This document shows positions 60,259-64,000 of a DNA stretch of 64,000 nt, piece by piece; within the stretch, counting starts at the first letter, position 1, and every line of letters begins with the position of its first letter. The stretch is taken from assembly GCA_002479255.1 (NCBI GenBank), contig DLMJ01000050.1, forward strand, positions 1-64,000. The letters are read 5' to 3'. The notes beneath the pieces are model-generated. The model ran no database searches, was not told the origin of the DNA, and saw only the letters and a program-made list of their open reading frames with translations. This DNA is from Candidatus Binatus soli (GTDB taxonomy: Bacteria > Desulfobacterota > Binatia > Binatales > Binataceae). The translations under genes were made by a program, and so were the position numbers.

Positions 60259-61491
60259 ATGAGAATGAAAGCAATTGTGGCTGGGGTCGGTATGACCCGG
60301 TTCGGAAAGCACATGGAGACCGGGCTCAAGGCCTTGGGTGCGGAGGCCGTTGCGGCGGCGCTCGAAGATTGCGGCCTCAAGGCCGCAGATCTCGAGGCGG
60401 CCTACGTCGGCAACGCGATGGCCGGTCTCATCACGGGGCAGGAGTGCGTCCGCGGTCAGGTGATCTTGCGTTCGATCGGCATCGGACGCATCCCCGTCAT
60501 CAACGTCGATAATGCCTGCGGAAGCGGCTCGACCGCCTTCCAGCAGGCTTGCACGATGGTCACGACCGGATGCTACGACGTGGTCCTCGCTCTCGGTGTG
60601 GAGAAGCTCTACCATCCGGACAAGGCGCGGACCTTCGCGGCGCTGGCCGGCGGGATGGACGTCGAGGAGCTGGAGTCGGCTTTGGCCCGCTTTCATGCGG
60701 ACGCATCACCCAGCGCAGCTGCATCCAAGGACGGTGGCACGGATAAGAAGCGTTCGGTCGCCATGGACTTTTACGCGAGCGTGGCGCGAGCTCACATGCG
60801 CCAATACGGGACGACCGTCGAGCAACTCGCCGGGGTCTCGGTCAAGAACTCCATTCACGGCAGCCTCAATCCGCGGGCCCAGTTCCGTGAGGTGATGACG
60901 GTCGAGCAGGTGCTCGCCGCACCCATGATCGACGAGCCGCTCACCCGGCCGATGTGCTCTCCGATCGGCGACGGCGCCGCCGCGGTTGTGTTAGTGAGCG
61001 AGCGCAAGGCGCGCCAGCTCGGCCTGGAGAGCCCGGTGCGCGTGGCTGCCAGCGTCCTGCACTCCGGGTGGGACCATGAGGCCGGGGCGTTGGACTCGTC
61101 CACGCTCTGCGCGAGTGAAGCCTACGAGGAGGCAAGCCTCGGTCCCAAGGATCTGGGAGTCGTGGAGGTCCACGATGCCTCGGCCATAGCCGAGATAATC
61201 GCCTACGAGTCGCTCGGTCTGTGTCAGAGGGGCGGCGGGGGCAAGCTGATCGACGAAGGCACGACCAAGCTCGGAGGCCGCCTGCCGGTGAACACCTCCG
61301 GCGGCCTGCTGCGCAAGGGACACCCTGTTGGCGCGACCGGAGTTGCCCAGATCGTCGAGCTCACCGAGCAGCTGCAAGGCCGATGCGGCAAGCGGCAGGC
61401 CCAGGGCGCAAGAGTGGCCCTGGCACACAACGGGGGCGGAGTCGTGGGCAGGGAAGCGGCCTCGATGTGCGTAACGATCCTGGTCCGCTAG
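60259..61491 (+). CDS. SCP2-type thiolase (acetyl-CoA acyltransferase/lipid-transfer-like)
   Basis: A 410-residue thiolase-fold protein. The nucleophilic cysteine is C87 (VDNACGSGSTAFQ); H305 (VEVHDASAIAE) and H355 (LLRKGHPVGATG) are the other active-site residues. The final motif is AHNGGG with His390 in place of the thiolase Cys, the pattern of SCP2/nonspecific lipid-transfer thiolases. These act in cleavage of CoA thioesters in steroid side-chain or branched-acid breakdown, or as aldol-type partners of DUF35 proteins. AGGAGG precedes ATG 60259. It is cotranscribed with the acyl-CoA dehydrogenase gene by context. Confidence 0.85.
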   Translation: MRMKAIVAGVGMTRFGKHMETGLKALGAEAVAAALEDCGLKAADLEAAYVGNAMAGLITGQECVRGQVILRSIGIGRIPVINVDNACGSGSTAFQQACTMVTTGCYDVVLALGVEKLYHPDKARTFAALAGGMDVEELESALARFHADASPSAAASKDGGTDKKRSVAMDFYASVARAHMRQYGTTVEQLAGVSVKNSIHGSLNPRAQFREVMTVEQVLAAPMIDEPLTRPMCSPIGDGAAAVVLVSERKARQLGLESPVRVAASVLHSGWDHEAGALDSSTLCASEAYEEASLGPKDLGVVEVHDASAIAEIIAYESLGLCQRGGGGKLIDEGTTKLGGRLPVNTSGGLLRKGHPVGATGVAQIVELTEQLQGRCGKRQAQGARVALAHNGGGVVGREAASMCVTILVR

Positions 61492-61598
61492 CTGGCGATC
61501 TCAACGCGTGACTACGGCGTTTCAGGAAAACGCTCCGACCATACTGAGGTGAGTGTGAACATCGCGACCGACAGGCGCGGTCAGCTTGGGAGGGTACT

Positions 61599-62801
61599 AT
61601 GGCCAGAATCGACTACGAAGCAGATCTGACGGAGGGAGAGCGATCCGTTCGGGATATGGTTCGCAGATTTGCCGAGCAGGTCTTGCGACCGGCGGGCGCC
61701 AAGCTCGACGCGATGGCGGACCCCAAGGACGTCATCGCCAGGGATTCCATCCTCTGGGACGTGTTCAAGAAACATCGCGCGCTGGGCATCGCCGATCTCG
61801 CGGCTCCCAACAGCGGCTTGACGCCCGCACAGCAGGCGAAACTGCGCTGCATCATCAGCGAAGAGATGGGCTGGGGTGACGCGGGGCTGGCGATCGCCTT
61901 GGGCGTTTCCGGCTTCCCGCGGATGATGGCCCAGATGTCCGGGAAGCCCGAGGTGATCGAGCGCTTCAGCGCCGAGGACTGCATCGGCTGCTGGGCAGGC
62001 ACCGAGCCGGACCACGGCAGCGATTTGATCTACTACATGAACAGGCCGGGCGTTGAGGCGCCGGGCCGGCCCAACTGCATCGCGCGCAAGGACGGCGACT
62101 CCTTCGTGCTGAGCGGGCAGAAGTCGGCCTGGGTCTCGAACGGAACCATCGCTCAGGCCGCCGCGATGTTCTGCGCGGTGGACATGGGCGACGGGAAACG
62201 CGCCGACGCCGGGTTCGTCGTGCCGCTCGATGTCCCCGGCGTGTCGAAGGGCAAGCCGCTGAACAAGATCGGACAGCGCGCGCTGAATCAGGGGGAGATA
62301 TTCTTCGACCAGGTGCGCATCCCCGCGGACTACATGGTGATCCCGCCGGATGCGTACGGGTTCGCGACCGAGATGATCCTGAGTATGGCGAACGGCGGGA
62401 TGGGCTCGACCTTCGTCGGCGTGGCGCAGGCCGCGCTGGATCTCGCCATCGACTACGCGAAGCAGCGGGTGCAGGGAGGAGTGCCGATCTTCCAGCACCA
62501 GAGCGTGAAGCTGCGCCTGTTCGAGATGTTCCGGAAGGTCCAGGCAGCCCGGGCGCTCAGCCGGCAGGTCACGCTCTACAACGCGCTCAACACGCCGCCG
62601 AAGCTGCATCTGGCGGTCGCGTCGAAGGTCACCTCGACGAACACGGCCTTCGAGGTCGCGAGCAGCGCGCTGCAAATCTTCGGGGGCAACGGGCTCTCCC
62701 GCGAGTACCCGATCGAAAAGCTGATGCGCGACGCCCGCGCCTCGATGATCGAGGACGGCTGCAACGATCTCCTGAGCCTGGTGGCTGCTGAGAGCTTGTA
62801 G
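61599..62801 (+). CDS. Acyl-CoA dehydrogenase
   Basis: A 400-residue flavoprotein dehydrogenase. The N-terminal helical domain, middle domain (WAGTEPDHGSD, SGQKSAWVSNGTIAQAAAMF) and C-terminal helical domain (NALNTPPKLHLAVASKVTSTNTAFEVASSALQIFGGNG) are all present. The likely catalytic glutamate is E385 in SMIEDGCND. It oxidises an acyl-CoA and passes electrons to ETF. Second enzyme of the cluster that likely degrades a specific acid with the thiolase. Confidence 0.9.
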   Translation: MARIDYEADLTEGERSVRDMVRRFAEQVLRPAGAKLDAMADPKDVIARDSILWDVFKKHRALGIADLAAPNSGLTPAQQAKLRCIISEEMGWGDAGLAIALGVSGFPRMMAQMSGKPEVIERFSAEDCIGCWAGTEPDHGSDLIYYMNRPGVEAPGRPNCIARKDGDSFVLSGQKSAWVSNGTIAQAAAMFCAVDMGDGKRADAGFVVPLDVPGVSKGKPLNKIGQRALNQGEIFFDQVRIPADYMVIPPDAYGFATEMILSMANGGMGSTFVGVAQAALDLAIDYAKQRVQGGVPIFQHQSVKLRLFEMFRKVQAARALSRQVTLYNALNTPPKLHLAVASKVTSTNTAFEVASSALQIFGGNGLSREYPIEKLMRDARASMIEDGCNDLLSLVAAESL

Positions 62802-62846
62802 CGGGCGGGTCAGGCGCGATTTTCCCGGATGCTGCTTGGCAACGCC

Positions 62847-63827
62847 TCACCGCAAGCGACGGCGAGAATGCGGTGAAGAGGCTCCTTTGCGATAGCGCCT
62901 CGCGTGGCGCCGGGTTGCGTGCGAGAGGCCCGCGCCGGTGCTGCCGCTGGACTCGGCCCGGATCGCCTCGATCAACGCAAAGAGCGCGGGTGGCTGCACG
63001 CCGCCGGCGCGGTAAATGATGCCCTCTTTGACCATCGCGAAGGGGTGATGGAGCGCATTCGCCTTCAGGCTCCCGCTCGCCACCTCGGGCGCCACGATGC
63101 CGCGGGGGAGCACCGTCAGGAACTGTCCCTCCATCAGCATGGCTTTGATGAACATCATCGAGGCGGACTGGAGCACCGGCTTCGGCGGGGTCACGCGCAC
63201 CTCCCGGAACGTCAGCTCCCACAAATCGATGATGGCCTGCGGCCGGTTCGGGAGGATCCATCGCGCTTTGCCGAGCGTTTCGGTCGACACTTCCGGCTGT
63301 TGAAACGGCCGATAGTCGGGCCGGCAGACGCGCACGAATTCTGTGGCGGTAAGCTCCTGGTGGACCAGATCCTCCGCCTGATGCAGAGGTGGCAGCCCGC
63401 TCACAACTGCATCGAGCGCGCCCTCGCGCACGAGTGCAGTCAACCCTTCGTAGGTACCGTCAACGATGTCGAAGGACAGGCCCGGCCTCGAGGAGAGCAG
63501 CTTCGCCAGCACCGCCGGGAGGAAGTCAATGGCGAAGTTTGCTACCCCCAGGCGCAAGTGGCCGAGATGCCCATCCTTGATCGCCTCGATCTCCGCCACA
63601 GCCTGTTCTCTCTGGTTGAGCAGTAAGCGGGCGTGCTTGAGGAGAGTCGTGCCGTAGATCGTCGGCGAGACGCCGCGCGGGCTGCGCTCGAGCAGCCGCA
63701 CGCCCAGCTCTGCCTCCAGGTTCTGAATGCTCTTGCTCAGCGCTGGTTGGGAGATGTGTATGGCGCTTGCGGCGCGCAGCATGTTGCCGTGCTCAACCAC
63801 CGCAACCAGGTGATGTACTTGCCGCAT
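62847..63827 (-). CDS. LysR family transcriptional regulator
   Basis: A 326-residue LysR regulator. Residues 1-60 are the winged helix (MRQVHHLVAVVEHGNMLRAA, ISQPALSKSIQNLEAELGVRLLERSPRGV); residues 90-300 are the effector domain (LRLGVANFAIDFLPAVLAKLLSSRPGL, LPRGIVAPEV). ATG 63827 is used; an upstream in-frame extension runs into the operator region. It is convergent with the acyl-CoA dehydrogenase gene and divergent from a gene at the right edge, with the second copy of the 51-bp block between, so it probably controls both sides. Confidence 0.88.
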   Translation of the reverse strand: MRQVHHLVAVVEHGNMLRAASAIHISQPALSKSIQNLEAELGVRLLERSPRGVSPTIYGTTLLKHARLLLNQREQAVAEIEAIKDGHLGHLRLGVANFAIDFLPAVLAKLLSSRPGLSFDIVDGTYEGLTALVREGALDAVVSGLPPLHQAEDLVHQELTATEFVRVCRPDYRPFQQPEVSTETLGKARWILPNRPQAIIDLWELTFREVRVTPPKPVLQSASMMFIKAMLMEGQFLTVLPRGIVAPEVASGSLKANALHHPFAMVKEGIIYRAGGVQPPALFALIEAIRAESSGSTGAGLSHATRRHARRYRKGASSPHSRRRLR

Positions 63828-63867
63828 GTCCACGTCGGAATCCTCCCAGAGCGCACTATAGCCAATA

Positions 63868-63922
63868 AGCATATCGATATCAAAAAATACCATTGGACAG
63901 GAATATCTATCCGGGCGACAAT
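63868..63922 (+). promoter_or_regulatory. Promoter/operator in the lysR divergent region (copy B)
   Basis: Copy B of the 51-bp block (63868-63918): ATATCGATATCAAAAAATAC, TTGGAC (63893-63898), 18-base spacer, GACAAT (63917-63922). The inverted repeat is GGACAG-GAATAT-CTATCC (63895-63912), with one mismatch compared with copy A. It lies 41 bp upstream of the lysR ATG on the other strand, the usual place for a LysR site. Confidence 0.75.
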
Positions 63923-63958
63923 CCTTGGCGGGAATGCATCGGCGATGCGCGTGGTCAC

Positions 63959-64000
63959 ATGGAAGAAACCGAAGAAAAGGAGACGCTCGCCAGTCTGGCG
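63959..64000 (+). CDS. Start of a rightward gene, truncated by the window edge
   Basis: ATG 63959 opens a frame that continues to the window end (MEETEEKETLASLA). It lies 37 bp downstream of the copy B promoter and divergent from lysR. No ribosome site precedes it, and a GGAG at about 63979 could serve a later start outside the window. Product unknown. Confidence 0.3.
   Translation, partial: MEETEEKETLASLA

Noticed and set aside
1..64000. CRISPR array, rRNA genes or intact insertion sequences
   Set aside because: No regularly spaced short repeats with variable spacers, no rRNA signatures and no transposase were seen; the only regular repeat is the coding 129-bp one.

Overview
The window is GC-rich DNA (well over 60% by eye) from a Gram-negative, probably free-living soil or sediment bacterium with a large acyl-CoA/flavoprotein metabolism. 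Evidence for an outer membrane: two lipobox lipoproteins, a periplasmic BtuF-like binding protein with its ABC permease, MacA/MacB, and a DUF1329 exported protein. The mix of an ETF:menaquinone-oxidoreductase-like FeS protein, fused and split ETFs, CaiB-type CoA transferase, MaoC subunits and a family B DNA polymerase would fit a deltaproteobacterium-like or Binatota-like lineage. That placement is inference; no rRNA is present.

Layout. 1-2.3 kb: the end of a 43-residue-repeat TPR protein and a methyltransferase. 2.3-17.2 kb: mostly core genes: glmS, a CDP-alcohol phosphatidyltransferase, a biotin carboxylase/BCCP pair, a cold-shock protein, a flavin disulfide reductase with a TVP38-type membrane protein, moaB and a moaD-moaE fusion, ispH, a TPR lipoprotein, a deoxynucleoside kinase, phhB, a two-gene MaoC-type hydratase and a diiron protein. 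17.2-19.3 kb: a type II restriction-modification pair (methylase overlapping an XcyI-like nuclease), followed by a promoter-terminator unit that looks like a small RNA or attenuated leader in front of a methyltransferase gene. 20-26 kb: lipoprotein, NAD-binding protein, metallophosphoesterase, HAD hydrolase and a btuF-C-D-like operon. 26-33 kb: a fused ETF, a methyltransferase, DNA polymerase II and a cation exchanger.

33-45 kb: rpoD, a TacAT-like toxin-antitoxin pair whose antitoxin lacks room for a DNA-binding domain, the large membrane FeS/b-type cytochrome protein that probably passes ETF electrons to quinone, envelope genes, an aldo/keto reductase, an IclR regulator and a split etfBA operon. 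45.8-50.1 kb: a cell-surface glycan group (sulfotransferase, flippase-like membrane protein, anchored exported protein, GT39-type glycosyltransferase). 50-57 kb: CoA transferase, macAB, the 3' remnant of a DUF1329 gene and then an intact DUF1329 gene.

58-64 kb: tRNA-Thr(CGT) flanked by a broken tyrosine integrase, then a catabolic cluster (nitroreductase-like protein, SCP2-type thiolase, acyl-CoA dehydrogenase, LysR regulator). A 51-bp promoter/operator block occurs twice, in front of the nitroreductase gene and in the lysR divergent region, which defines a small regulon. Together the acyl-CoA dehydrogenase, the two ETFs and the ETF:quinone-oxidoreductase-like protein make a plausible route for electrons from acyl-CoA oxidation to the membrane.
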